Part shown: positions 20,457-30,752 of the stretch, one piece after another | Numbering within the stretch: the first letter of the stretch is position 1 | Layout: every line of letters starts with the position of its first letter | Assembly: GCA_016745315.1 (NCBI GenBank) | Contig: CP066886.1 | Coordinates: forward strand, 3,038,501-3,102,500 | Source of the DNA: Arthrospira sp. PCC 9108 | GTDB taxonomy: Bacteria > Cyanobacteriota > Cyanobacteriia > Cyanobacteriales > Microcoleaceae | Direction: 5' to 3' | DNA length: 64,000 nt | Made by a program: the position numbers and the translations under genes | The notes under the pieces: generated by a model | What the model was told of the DNA's origin: nothing | The model's input: only the letters and a program-made list of their open reading frames with translations | Databases searched by the model: none

Positions 20457-20478
20457 GGTTCAAATCCCGCCAGAGCCA
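20457..20478 (+). repeat. Second tRNA 3'-end-like att site at the outer edge of the left inverted repeat
   Basis: GGTTCAAATCCCGCC followed by AGAGCCA has the form of a tRNA or tmRNA T-arm and acceptor 3' end. The upstream bases do not pair with the T-stem, so only the 3' part is present. It shares GGTTCAA with the tRNA-Phe att sites and has the same relation to the outer end of its inverted repeat (both have GTCAGGATAAGG between repeat and tRNA end). The parent tRNA is not identified. Confidence 0.55.
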
Positions 20479-20489
20479 TTTAACTTAAA

Positions 20490-21284
20490 CCCTTATCCTG
20501 ACTACTATCGCGGGAATTGCTTTAACCCGATAGTCGTACCTAATTACTCATATATTACTCACAATCTAGTCCTAGCACAGGAAAATAATTCTGTCAATAG
20601 GTTGATTACTCAGTCAACAAGCACAACTTAATCAATCTGTCAAATATCCATTCCTCCCCCTAACCAAACACAGACAGGGTAACTCTCTCGTGATAGCAGT
20701 CAATGACAAGCCTATCGGTTCGTTCCTCACCATTGACTGCTATCACATCGTTCGTTTCCCCAATAGTGCTTGTTTCGGTTAGGGGGAGGGTATGGCTCAA
20801 ATCAACCCATAGTGGGTTCCCTATGGGAGTCAGATTATTGGTGAAATCTTGAGGAGCCTACTCGCTACCAACAAAATGCGATCGCATAATCACGACTAAC
20901 CTGGCTATGACATACTGAAGCGATACCCCCAAACAACTTTTCAACTGGTGACTTGTTTCGTCATCTCTCGCTGATACCTACATAATCCTCAGCAAGTCTC
21001 CAATTTATAGGGGTATTCATTTCGTTCAAAACCCAGTACCCCTAATAAACACCCTAAGCCAAAATCTTAGCCGTAGGTTGTAGGTAAAGCTATCTGTTAG
21101 GGGTAAAGTAGTTCTGGGTATTATCTGGACATGATAGGGTAAGCATTCATATAAATTTTTAACAGTCCGTTGCAACAGTCCGTTAGCCAAAAAATAAATA
21201 GACACCCCCATAGTCAGAAACCATAGGGGACCATTTAAGTTATTGGGGTAGCTGTTAGGTGTTAGCTGTTAGGTGTTAGGGTTT
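20490..21284. repeat. Left long inverted repeat (about 0.79 kb)
   Basis: The reverse complement matches 39203-39984 over nearly its whole length, by eye above 90% identical, including the blocks around ATGCGATCGCAT, TTTGGCTTAGGGTG and CCTAACAGCTACCCCAATAA. One internal section (about 21150-21210) differs completely. The outer edge grades into GTCAGGATAAGG next to the att-like site at 20457. No convincing gene is present; it holds a nested palindrome and GAGTAAY motifs. It may be a replication or recombination end. Confidence 0.88.
20653..20789. repeat. Nested palindrome in the left inverted repeat
   Basis: Outer arms CCTCCCCCTAACC (20653-20665) and GGTTAGGGGGAGG (20777-20789) are perfect complements. 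Inside them GTGATAGCAGTCAATG (20690-20705) and CATTGACTGCTATCAC (20731-20746) form a perfect 16-bp stem with a 25-nt loop. The arrangement could form a cruciform or a structured RNA. An origin-type role is a guess. Confidence 0.8.
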
Positions 21285-21380
21285 ACGCCAACCATCATCA
21301 TCAATATCATCTCTGTTGATTGGGAGATGGGGTGATTGCTTTTTATCTTCTAACTGTTTTTTACCAACTATCTGAACTAA

Positions 21381-21530
21381 CTAATTTTTCAAAAACTCAA
21401 ATAATATGTCTAACTTTTTATTGTTTAAATCTAGTTTAGACTCAATTATTTTATTGCCTATCAATGAATCAATGCCCAAATAAACAATAACAGTGATCAA
21501 TAACAGAACCTCTAGTATTATTATACTCAT
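21381..21530 (-). CDS. Small membrane protein
   Basis: A 49-residue protein starting MSIIILEVLLLITVIVYLGI, a single predicted membrane helix followed by a charged helical tail rich in Lys and Asn. The start ATG overlaps the stop of the upstream 118-residue gene (ATGA), which supports translation. It is the last gene of the fibre module. A small membrane protein after a fibre gene could be holin-like, but nothing specific supports that. Confidence 0.55.
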   Translation of the reverse strand: MSIIILEVLLLITVIVYLGIDSLIGNKIIESKLDLNNKKLDILFEFLKN

Positions 21531-21883
21531 TGCATTAATCTCCAAAAATAAAGGGTAAACCATTTAATCCTCTCCCAGGGTTCAAATATTGAGTAAAAAT
21601 TACTATATGGTGGTGATTCAATTATTTGATATTCATTTAGCCAAATAGTTTCACGTTTAACCATCATATTCTGCTTCACATCATTGTATGTGTAAAATTT
21701 TAACCATCCTGCCATTTTCAAATAAATAGAAACCTGGTCTGCATCAAATAATATCCTCACAAATTTACTACCTGATATATCTGGCAATTGTTTACTTCCG
21801 TGTGGGGTATCATCCTCTTTGATAAAGTATTGGTTGTAAGCTAAAAACCAATTAGTTTCAGATATATCATATTTGTTAGACAT
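21527..21883 (-). CDS. Unknown protein of the fibre module
   Basis: A 118-residue protein rich in Trp and Tyr (for example KMAGWLKFYTYNDVKQ and SIFEPWERIKWFTLYFWR). The ATG overlaps the TAA of the fibre gene (TAATG), and its stop overlaps the next start. This indicates translational coupling as in phage tail modules. I do not recognise a family; a fibre-assembly or fibre-associated protein would fit the position. Confidence 0.55.
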   Translation of the reverse strand: MSNKYDISETNWFLAYNQYFIKEDDTPHGSKQLPDISGSKFVRILFDADQVSIYLKMAGWLKFYTYNDVKQNMMVKRETIWLNEYQIIESPPYSNFYSIFEPWERIKWFTLYFWRLMQ

Positions 21884-24584
21884 TATCTCACCTGCTTGAT
21901 TACATTATCGTTATCCGTGTCACACCATAAATCACCTACACTTAAACCTGTAGGGCTTGTCGGTAAATTACTGATATTAACATTTGTAGATGCTGTTGAT
22001 TTACTTAGTGCCTCTAATTTTGGGGATAATTATTGAATCCCTGCCACTAATAAAGGAACTAATGTTTCATAAAGAATCGTCAGATAATCTATGTTTTTGT
22101 CGTCAACTTCAGGGCTATATGTGTGGTCATCTTTAACCAATTAAACTGCATCAGGATAAGACTGTTGAACCTCTTGTGCGATTAAACCTATTTTTGTTTA
22201 TTGTGTAGAAAATCCATGGCTGCCAACTCATTATATTGAAATTCAATTACATTTAATTTTTTAAGTAAATTTAAGCCATTAATACTCTGAGCACAAACTG
22301 TTTTAAGTCTAATATACGAAGAACCTTTAACATAATCTCCACTATCGTTAATCAAAGATACGTTTGTGTGTTCTACTCTAAATCTAGTATGTACTCCAGA
22401 TGATGAAAGAGTTGAGCTCTTTATAAAATATGTCTGCCCGTTATATAATTGTATTGAATATCTATCGCTAGGAGCAGTTCGCCAAACATCGCTTTGATGA
22501 AAATTAATACCATGATATATAAATACTCTAGGATTAGCATCTGCTTCTAATTCTATAGAATAATTCCCTTGATGAGAAAACGCCCAGCTATTTGCTCCAA
22601 CTCTACTATTTAGTACTAAAGCCGTAATTGGATTATCTCCTATCCGGCGGATGTCAAACCCCCTCCAAACATTAAAATCAATAAGCATATTTCCATCAGG
22701 AAAACTTTCATTAGTTGCAAAAGTTACTGGATTATTTGTTATGTTAAATGTTTTAATTCCTGTTAAAGTTTGATTACCTGTAGTTCTAACTACAGTTGAA
22801 TCTACATTAATTGTTCTATTAGCTGCTAAAGTTCCTCCTCCTGATCAACCATCTCCTGCTGTTAATGTAATATTTGAATGTGTGTGCGTTGTGGGAGTCC
22901 TAGCGTCAGATAATCTACTATCATTACCTTGACAGGCTGTGCCTGCTTGCCGTAAGCAACTGCCCATGTTGTTGCAGCACTCCCATTAAAATTATTTCCA
23001 GTTAATCCCGTACCATTTGTTAATGTATTAGGAGTATTGGCAGTTATTGTTATATTGGCACTACCATTAAACGAAGTCCCATTAATTGTTCTAGCAGTTT
23101 GAAGCGTGGTTGCAGTTGCTGCATTACCTGTAATATTAGAGCTTGTAAAAGCTAATTGTTGCCAGCTACTCCAGACTGCATTTACACGATTTCTTTGATA
23201 AATATCTTCTCCTCCAAAAGGTATCATTGTTTGAGAAATCGCAGAATTCTTATGTCTTTGTACAGTACAAAAACGCCATGAACTTCCCGGACTTTGATTT
23301 AAAAGAGAACTCCCTTGAGCAAAACCTGTTGTTAACACATCATTCCAATCTCCTGTTACAGTTATTGAAAGATTTGGTAAAGCACCAATTTCTGCTAAAC
23401 TCCAACTTACATTTCCAGAGCCGTTTACTGATTTGCCTGTAGAACCAATTGTTAAAGTCCGAGCAGTTCCCCAGTTTACAGTAGTAATATTTGCTGTTCC
23501 ATTAAAACTTGTTCCATTGATTGTTCTTGCTGTTTGAAGTGCTGTTGCTGTTCCGGCGTTTCCACTTATTGACCCGGTAATTAATGAATTAAATGTTTTA
23601 ACTCCTGTCCATGTCTGATTCCCAGTTGTAATTATCCCTGAATTAGTTGCACTAGCTGTAGGTAAAGTAACATTAGTTCCTGTTGATGATGTAACTACAG
23701 GACCTGCTGTAGTTCCTGCTGTTACTCCTAAATTAGTTGCTACATTTACTTGTGCGCCTGCGGCTATTCCATTCAATTTATATTTATCAGCAGAAGTTAA
23801 TAAACCGGCGATGCTCGTCGTAGCTGCTGGAATAGTAGCGTTAGTTCCGGTACTGCTTGTTACCGTCCCTTGGGCTGCCCGGTAGTGTAGCTTAGGTTGG
23901 TGGAAAGGCGGCTATCATCACCACGACAAAATGTATTTGCCGTGCTACCGAAAGTCTAGTAGTAACAGCGCCTAATGTGGTGGTAATTAACGGTAAATTA
24001 GCCGTAGAACCTATAGTTCCGGTATTGCTAATGTTACCGTGTGTATGGCTAGTTGGCGTTCTAGCATTTGATAATCTGACATCGTTACCTTCGGTTACAG
24101 TTCCAGTAGTTGTTCCGAAGTTTTTATGAAATGCTGTATTTTTGGTAAAAGTAGGCTCTTTACCGTCTAATGCACCTTGAAGTCCTGTAACATTTGCAAT
24201 AGTATGTGTATGTTCTGATGGAGTAAACGTTGTCGGTTTACTTGTAACTTCAGACCAAGTAGGTAACCGTGTTGCGGTAGCAGGCGCACTACTGATGTCG
24301 CCCCATAGATGACCGTGACCGGATGGCGCGAACGTAGACGGTTTGGACGTTATTTCAGTCCAGCTATGGGAATGAGTAGATGTGGGGAAAGTGCCAGGTT
24401 TATTAGTAATATTATTCCAAGTTAACTGAGTTAATTTGACTAAATTAGTATTGGAGTCAATAACTGCTTGTATCCGTTCATTAGTTAAATACAGATTAAC
24501 TTCACCTTCTGGCAAGTCATCGGTTGATTGCCCAAATTTACTAGAGTAAATGTTGAAATTAGTCATAACTGCCTCTATATTCAT
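21883..24584 (-). pseudogene. Phage tail-fibre-like protein with C-terminal peptidase-S74 region, broken
   Basis: The N-terminal frame (23892-24584) has fibre repeats of the form WSEVTSKPTTFTPSEHTHTI, an HxH-type pattern common in trimeric tail fibres. The middle frame (22862-23776) has repeats TARTINGTSFNGTANIT and GSISGNAGTATALQ. The C-terminal frames read KIGLIAQEVQQSYPDAV, then LVKDDHTYSPEVDDKNIDYL, an intramolecular-chaperone (peptidase S74) region. Frameshifts lie near 23900, 22860 and 22200, with in-frame stops at 22845, 22141 and 22030. The whole is about 900 codons. It would mediate receptor binding in a virus or phage-like particle, but is disabled here. Confidence 0.75.
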
Positions 24585-24610
24585 CTTAGGGGGATTCCCC
24601 CTAATTATTA

Positions 24611-24961
24611 TTAACCTACAGTAACAAATTCAATTAAAGTTATTGATACGTTAGCGCTAGATTCCGCGATAGCTTGTAAATCGCTACCACCAATTGTTAG
24701 CATAACTGTATCACCTGGTTTAACCGAAAATGCAGCGTCTGACACGCTATCGCCGGTAGGGTCTAAAATCAAATGAACGGGTATATTAGACGGGTTTTTG
24801 ATAAATACATTACGCCAGTTTGTGTTAGCATTTTCTGCTACTCATTCGGCAACTGTATTAGCCGTTAAACTAATAGTGCTTGTAACGGGAGTACCTGGTA
24901 TCTTAGCAGTAATATTGAGAGTGTCTAAATTTAAAACACTGCTATAAACTGAGAAACTCAT
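24611..24961 (-). pseudogene. Small fibre-module protein with one in-frame TGA
   Basis: A 117-codon frame starting MSFSVYSSVLNLDTLNITAK, interrupted once by TGA at 24842-24844 (codon 40, VAE-stop-VAENANTNWRN) and running on with normal composition to TAA. The C-terminal part (FSVKPGDTVMLTIGGSDLQA) is beta-rich and resembles small structural or collar proteins, but I recognise no family. It lies 26 bp upstream of the fibre gene. One C-to-T change (CGA to TGA) would explain the lesion. Confidence 0.5.
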
Positions 24962-24997
24962 AATCACCTACCTCTTAAATAATTCTATTGTAGTCGG

Positions 24998-25317
24998 TTA
25001 GTAAGTGATTGTCTGCTCTAACCCGACAATCTGCGAAACACTATCCTCTGTCATTCCATAGATGCTGACAGTAGATTTTAACTCGTCATCCTATGCAGTA
25101 TTAGGGGGTAGCCATAAACATTGACCTGGTATGCAATTGCTGATGTGTCCATGACTAAACCAAACCCCAACGCTACCCGTATTCTGCAAGTGTAAGCGAT
25201 ATCTGTAAGTATTGGCGGCGCGGATAAGTGTAGGGGTATTACCTACGGAAATACCAAAATTTCGGGTTGAGTTAATGATGGTGTTTTTGGTAAGGTATCA
25301 AGTTGGTATTCTGCCAT
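24998..25317 (-). pseudogene. Small fibre-module gene with frameshift and TAG
   Basis: The frame starts MAEYQLDTLPKTPSLTQPEI, shifts by one base near 25255, and continues NFGISVGNTPTLIRAANTYR to a TAG at 25091-25093 (NTA-stop-DDELKSTVSIYGM), then to TAA. Gln at the stop would be natural. Aromatic and beta-rich content (TGSVGVWFSHG) suggests a structural protein. The family is not recognised. Confidence 0.45.
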
Positions 25318-25332
25318 ACCAAAAATATTAAT

Positions 25333-25788
25333 TTAATCATTATTGTGCAATTGATTTAAACATCTAGCTTTTCATACAGAATGTGAATCTATAGCTAATC
25401 CTTCTGTCTGATTGGTAATCAACTCAATCAATAGGTTTTCTGTGTGAATCCCCCCAGAATAAGGGAGTTTTACGATACCTAGATTTAACCTGTTTTCTGT
25501 TGCTAGGTTCCCATAAAATAGTAAGCTGATAGAACCTTGTCACACATCTTGTTTCTTTTCCCATCTTTGATAATAACTATATTCTGGATAAATTTTGGGT
25601 ATTTTTGATTGATTGAGACTAGGGATATAGCACCTAGCATTCAAGCTAGAGACATAAGCGTAAGCGGTAATATCATAACGACATCTGTCAGTTATCAAGC
25701 CTTCTAAAATCGCGCCATTAAATAACTCTACGGCGTTATGCCAATTGCTGGCATTAATTTCCGTAGCCATATTTTTAATTCCCCTCAT
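25333..25788 (-). pseudogene. First gene of the minus-strand fibre module, with in-frame TGA codons
   Basis: An 82-residue frame (25540-25788; MATEINASNWHNAVELFNGA begins at its seventh codon) ends at TGA, but the same frame stays open as QGSISLLFYGNLATENRLN and ITNQTEGLAIDSHSV to a second TGA at 25372 and TAA at 25333. The next gene starts 16 bp later, so the true end is likely 25333 or 25372. Function unknown. It is divergent from the gene at 25862; the promoters for both arms should lie in the 73-bp gap. Confidence 0.45.
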
Positions 25789-25861
25789 GGATAGTCCTCA
25801 ATTATTTTGTAATATTATATAATATTTCTAATTTATTAATAGCCTTCAATAATTATTCAGC

Positions 25862-27392
25862 ATGGTTAGAGACACTCTAAAAATTAGAGACACTCTAAAA
25901 ATTAAAGATACTATTAGGTCAAGCACACCCAGGAATATTGGTAGGTCAGGAGGAGTAAGTTCAGGTTTAGCAGGAGATTTAGGCGACCAAACATCTTCAA
26001 CAATGGACTTTGGTAGGGGTTTACCGTATGCAAGGGAAAGAGATAGAGGAGGTGTTCCCGGATTAGTAAATCCTTGGGACCCAATCACCAGAGTGCCGCG
26101 TGGAATTAACCCAGAAGACCATGGTAGGTGGAAAAGGGAAGATGATGCGCATGAGTAGACGAGGAACCACCAAAGAGAGATGAACCAAAGGGAGGTAAAA
26201 AACCACGCGGCGGCAGAAGTGGCGGTGGTGGTAGCGGGAGAAGTTTTGGGGGTCCTAATTCAGGTGACAAAATTGATGATGATAAAGGAAGGCGACCAGG
26301 CGATAGTTCAGATGATGATTCAGATGATGATTCAGACAATGGAAATGGCGGAAATGGCAATATCGGTTGTACCATAAAAGCTGATGAAAAGTACAGCGTT
26401 GAAGAGTTCGACAGACAAATGGGTAGCGGGGGATGCCGTAATCCTCCACCAAGTAGAAGTAGCATCACTTTTGTTAGTCACATGGGTGGGAATCCGAGGT
26501 GGGGGGAAACTCCTCAACCAACAGGAAGTGAGAGGTTTTTTATAGGCAAGGACGGTGGGAGTCTGAGTGGGCATACGGCGACCCTGATTTAATGTATGAA
26601 AGTGTAGGTGCATTTTGTGATTCGTGGATGGAATGCACAGAATTTGATTATGTAATTCCCAACTTTTCCGCGAGCACAAAAGATATCCCGCCAGGCATCG
26701 GAGGAGGAGAACCTGAAAATAAAAAAGAACCTGAAAATATACGAACGATAACAATACCAGATATGAACGAAGAGTGTTGTTGCGGAATGATTAGAAGGAT
26801 TTACGAGTTGCTAGACCCTGAATCCTTTCCGGCTGAAATGCCTGAAAAAATAACGGTTAATGCTAATAATCCAGAGAACATAATTCAACGAATAAACACA
26901 TTACCAGAATGGCTAATGTACAGATTTGACATCGATGATGAAAGATGGGGTGAATTTGAAGTTAAAGTAGAGATTGATGATGTCAATCTAATGATAAAAG
27001 CAGAAGAAAAAGCCGAAATAAAATTACCTAACTTAGCTGAATCAATTGCTGAAATATTTGGTATGGTAATGGAAATTTTTATCTCTCATCAGGTTACAGA
27101 AAACGCTGTTTTAACGGCGTTATATGAAGCAAGTTTGGCTCACGCGGCAGCCTTTAAAGCTGGTAGTGAAGTATCTAAAATAATTGATTATTTAGAATTT
27201 ACTAATGAGAAAAAATACGCAAAAATTAAAACAGCCTTTACTCCAGAAGCTGATAATTTTGAGGAACTACTAGAACCCAATAAAAGCCAGGTTAAGATTA
27301 CCAACCAGAAGGATGCGAAAGAAACATGACAAACAACATTAAATCAAATTAAAGAAATATTTGCTTACGTGCTCAAGGTACTTTACAGGTGA
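25862..27392 (+). pseudogene. Large Gly/Asp-rich unknown protein, broken by two frameshifts and a TGA
   Basis: Frame 1 (25862-26158) starts after a tandem 18-bp repeat. From about 26158 another frame carries KKPRGGRSGGGGSGRSFGG and DSSDDDSDDDSDNGNGGNGN, a low-complexity linker. Near 26540, by a T6 run, it shifts again into the helical C-terminal part (26592-27329: YELLDPESFPAEMPEKI, LAESIAEIFGMVMEIFISHQ). A TGA at 27327 precedes 20 more codons ending in a TGA that overlaps the next GTG start, so the original stop is 27392. About 500 codons in all. It resembles a virion structural or adhesin-like protein, but no family is recognised. Confidence 0.5.
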
Positions 27393-27580
27393 ACAGTAAT
27401 GACCCAGCCAAAGACATATTAGCCGATTTAACGCGGTTATATGATTCAATGAAAAAACAAGACGATATCAGAGAACAGGAAACCAAGAAAGTACAAGAAT
27501 TATTGAAAAAAGACTTTCCTGATATCAAGATAGAAACCGAATTGATTGACGGCGATAACCCACTAAGAGGGACTTTGTAA
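27389..27580 (+). CDS. Small charged helical protein
   Basis: A 63-residue acidic and basic helical protein (YDSMKKQDDIREQETKKVQE, probably coiled coil). Its GTG overlaps the preceding stop (GTGA) and its TAA overlaps the next ATG (TAATG), so it belongs to a tight translationally coupled series. Function unknown; such proteins often serve as assembly chaperones or scaffolds, but that is only a possibility. Confidence 0.55.
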   Translation: MNSNDPAKDILADLTRLYDSMKKQDDIREQETKKVQELLKKDFPDIKIETELIDGDNPLRGTL

Positions 27581-28518
27581 TGGTTGCCAGAAGTGCAAGA
27601 ATGCTAAGGAGTACTCGTAGCTTGTCTAGCCGTCAAACCCGTAGCAGTATAGGTAGGAATGGCGTTAGACAAGTTAATTTAGCCCAGAGAACATCTACTC
27701 AAGAGATGGGTTGGTTTGGCACATTATGGGCAAAAGTTACTGGTAAAGTTGTTGAATGGGGCAAAAGTTTTGGAGGTTGGCTATGGGAAGGAATTACTAA
27801 GTTTTTATCTAACTTTAGCTTTGAGAAAGTAGCGACATTTATTACCTCTAATTGGGACAGCTTTTGGAATTTTAATTGGAATATTAGCGATAGTGATATT
27901 GATAGAAACATCCAAAATATTGCCGGACAATTTATAACCACCACGGCTGGGTTTTTAGGTAATATTGCTGGGAAATTAGTATGTGGTGTTTTACCAGTAG
28001 CAGGTCTTGCATTTCTCAATAAAGCGGCCGCTATGCATGTAGCATTAAGCAAGGGGCATGAAATGCTTATGGAAGTATCTACAGCTGTCGGTTCATACGT
28101 TAAACAGTCATTTAACATGGCTATGAAAGCAATAGCATGGACGTTATTTAAACACGGTAGACGGGTTGTTAAAATGTTTTTAGATAAAAGTCCTTCAACA
28201 CTTGCAACGGCTATTGTTTCAATGGTTACTGCTGGTAAAGGAACGATTGAAAAGTGGGGTGACGAAAAAGGTGAAGAATGGAGTTTCGGTAAACAGAGAA
28301 GGGAAGCTAGGGAGAAATTACCAGAAAGCTATGACGGAAATATTAACACTATTTGGAACCAAGACAGTTCCGAGGAATTCGGGGATGAGTTTAGCGAGAA
28401 CTGTAAAGAGGCTATTGTGTTAGTCGCTCAAGGTTTAGATGAATATATGGCATTACAAAGAATAGAAGAAAATAGACAACAACAATTAGTTAACGCGGTT
28501 ATAGAAAACAATGGATAA
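27580..28518 (+). CDS. Unknown 312-residue protein with hydrophobic centre
   Basis: The N-terminus is strongly basic (residues 1-40, many Arg and Ser). A Trp-rich segment follows (GWFGTLWAKVTGKVVEWGKS, FGGWLWEGITKFLSNF), then hydrophobic helices around residues 120-160 (ITTTAGFLGNIAGKLVCGVL) and a charged C-terminal tail ending in coiled-coil-like sequence. This suggests a membrane-associated or membrane-penetrating protein. The frame is intact. It lies between two small coupled genes in the putative structural series. I do not recognise a family. Confidence 0.6.
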   Translation: MVARSARMLRSTRSLSSRQTRSSIGRNGVRQVNLAQRTSTQEMGWFGTLWAKVTGKVVEWGKSFGGWLWEGITKFLSNFSFEKVATFITSNWDSFWNFNWNISDSDIDRNIQNIAGQFITTTAGFLGNIAGKLVCGVLPVAGLAFLNKAAAMHVALSKGHEMLMEVSTAVGSYVKQSFNMAMKAIAWTLFKHGRRVVKMFLDKSPSTLATAIVSMVTAGKGTIEKWGDEKGEEWSFGKQRREAREKLPESYDGNINTIWNQDSSEEFGDEFSENCKEAIVLVAQGLDEYMALQRIEENRQQQLVNAVIENNG

Positions 28519-28530
28519 AGATTTAGACTA

Positions 28531-29273
28531 GTGTCAAGCCTGCGTAATTTACCGGAAAACGTAACTAATGCTTGGGCTCAAACTGAAATACTAGGAAATA
28601 GAGATATAGGGCAATTTGTAGGGTCAGGTGATTTTCCGGAAATCAGTACGTCAGCTAATCTTAAAATACAGTTAACTTTGGTTTTGTACAACTACGAAAA
28701 ACCTCCATATTGGACTAAAAATAGGCAGTCAACACTGCAAAAAACTCAAATAGAGTTACCGTCGGTTAGTAGGGATAAAATTACATGGGATAGGTTACAA
28801 AGGATATTTACTCAACCCAGTCAGCATTTACTAAAGAAAATATTAAAGTTAATTGCACTATAAATAATGGTAGAAAGTTTGCGTTTTTTATTAATGAATT
28901 TAGTAAAAATGAGGCAGAAAATATCTGTAAACAATTAGTTGATTTAACTGACGCTAAAATCGTGTATCCTATTACCTTCGAGGAAAGGAAAGGTTTTGGC
29001 GGTAGGGAAAATGCGAAAAGAATCAAAGAGAGCAAAATGTATATCAGTGAAGTGAAAATACTTAACTGGGAATTAATTGATAAATTTGAACAAGCTAAAA
29101 TCGACTTAGGTGAAAGTAGTGCCTTGGCGATGTATCAAGACCCTAGAAAAACCCAAGTCAAAATTCCTCTACATTTCCAGAGAAAACCTAGTTGGGTTGA
29201 TAATGCCATACGGAAAGCTACGAGGACATCGTTAGAGTTAAAAACTGGAAATCAACCCCCAACTACAACCTAA
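28531..29273 (+). pseudogene. Unknown protein, single frameshift near 28796
   Basis: The first frame (GTG 28531, SSLRNLPENVTNAWAQTEIL) runs to WDRLQ. The frame then shifts by one base and continues IYSTQSAFTKENIKVNCTI, through FINEFSKNEAENICKQLVDL to 29273. Joined length is about 247 codons. Composition is uniform across the shift, supporting one gene. Function unknown. It follows the 312-residue gene by 12 bp and ends the first plus-strand block. Confidence 0.5.
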
Positions 29274-29498
29274 TCATTGAGTCATATCAGTCACTAACTA
29301 TCATCCACGATGAAAGAGATTACGAACATACTTAGACATGGTTAAACTGGTAGTTAGCGTAATGTTGGTATTGGTAGCGTACCGTCGCGTTTAACTCAAA
29401 AGCTGCTACATATATGTAGCTTCTGTTGAAAGAACCATAGCAGCCACAATCAGCAAATACACTGCTATAGTCTAGGTATTGAATAAAATCAAGGTGAG

Positions 29499-29747
29499 AT
29501 TATAGCTACTAAGAAAACGCTAGGTGCTGCGACACTGGAAAACCAATTACTTGAAATTATTGAGCCAACCCAACGAATGCAATCGACTGCAAGTAATAAT
29601 CCTGATGGTGCAACCGTAGTCACTGCTTATACCCGAAATATGGCTACAGGTCTCGTAACTGTTTCATTGTCAATTCCAACAGACGATGTTTTAGACCCTA
29701 CTGACGGCAGTATTGATGTAATAGCTACAGAGCTATTTGTTGATTAA
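29499..29747 (+). CDS. Small unknown protein with non-standard start
   Basis: An 82-residue frame reading ATKKTLGAATLENQLLEIIE from its third codon, then NMATGLVTVSLSIPTDDVL, ending FVD. AAGGTGAG lies just upstream, but the codon at the expected start is ATT (or ATA), not ATG or GTG, so initiation may be damaged. The short beta-rich repeated unit would fit a small virion protein; this is only a guess. It is preceded by about 220 bp without a gene. Confidence 0.45.
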   Translation: MIATKKTLGAATLENQLLEIIEPTQRMQSTASNNPDGATVVTAYTRNMATGLVTVSLSIPTDDVLDPTDGSIDVIATELFVD

Positions 29748-29820
29748 TAGATATCGGGTAGGCACTAATATCATCGTTTTACCTACCCTGACTTAAATCA
29801 TGTAGAACAAGAGAGTTATT

Positions 29821-30467
29821 ATGCCTTTAAGCGACGCATTTAACAGAGACAAAGAAGACTGGGTAGAAAAGTTAGCCACAGCCAAAGGCTCACATTTAGG
29901 TCGTAGTCTAGTAGTTGAAGTTCCAGTAGATGCAACTTCAAAAATAGGCGTACCTATGCCTATGCTTTGACTCCACGTTTTAAGTGGAGGGTCAGTATCT
30001 AATGAACCAACGGCCGTCAGGAACTTAACCATTTGGACACCACCTGTTAGGAATACTTCCACGCCTAATACTAACAGACGTAATATCATAAAAGGCAGTC
30101 GGGTAAGAGCATACAAGAAGGCTGAATACACTCGTTTCTTTGTTGAGGCCCGGTTAATCCTGGCTATTGGCGTAAATACACCCAAACACGGGTAGGCGAA
30201 AAAATACTGAGATTTATCAGTATTAAAGCACCTCCTATCGTTTCTGTTAGTGGCTTGTTATATGTATTTGCTCACTATTTTACTATCAAGCCAGCATCAT
30301 TAAGAACCTATAACAGTATGTTCAGAATTCCTAGCAGCGATGGGCTGGCCCTAGCTAACCTGGGTGAATTAACTGTTGAGAGAAGTGAAGCACCAAACCA
30401 AGTACAGGGTGATCTTCCTGCTAATGCTCCTGTTAAGTCACCTGGCAGTAAGAGTAAGAAAAAATAA
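29821..30467 (+). pseudogene. Unknown protein with in-frame TGA and a frameshift
   Basis: ATG 29821 opens MPLSDAFNRDKEDWVEKLAT; a TGA falls at 29968-29970 (VPMPML-stop-LHVLSGGSVSNEPT). The frame continues to about 30190 (FFVEARLILAIGV) and then shifts by one base into 30199-30467 (RFISIKAPPIVSVSG, ALANLGELTVERSEAPNQVQ), ending in a basic tail SPGSKSKKK. About 215 codons. Function unknown. The following 285 bp, to 30752, is AT-rich and holds no gene I can see; a short hairpin (ACCACTATAT with AATAGTGGT, then TTTTG) may terminate transcription. Confidence 0.45.
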
Positions 30468-30752
30468 ACCGCCAAAAAGTAGACAAAGAGAATTGACCAC
30501 TATATAAAAAAATAGTGGTCTTTTGTTTGAGTTGTATGTGGCGATAATTTAAACATTTCACAATTATGGTATAAAGTCAATAATTCTTTTATTTTTTGGG
30601 CTTATATATTTCTGATTTATTTATAAGTATTAATTAGGTTAAAAATAATAATCATAAACAACCAAAAATATCAAAAACAGTGATTTCCAACTCAATAACT
30701 CAATCGTATTTTTTAAAAATGATTTTGTCAATGAGTTGAAAATAACTGACAG

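Noticed and set aside
20490..21284. The long inverted repeats as an IS pair forming a composite transposon
   Set aside because: The arms contain no transposase gene or remnant, and no target duplication is seen at their outer edges.
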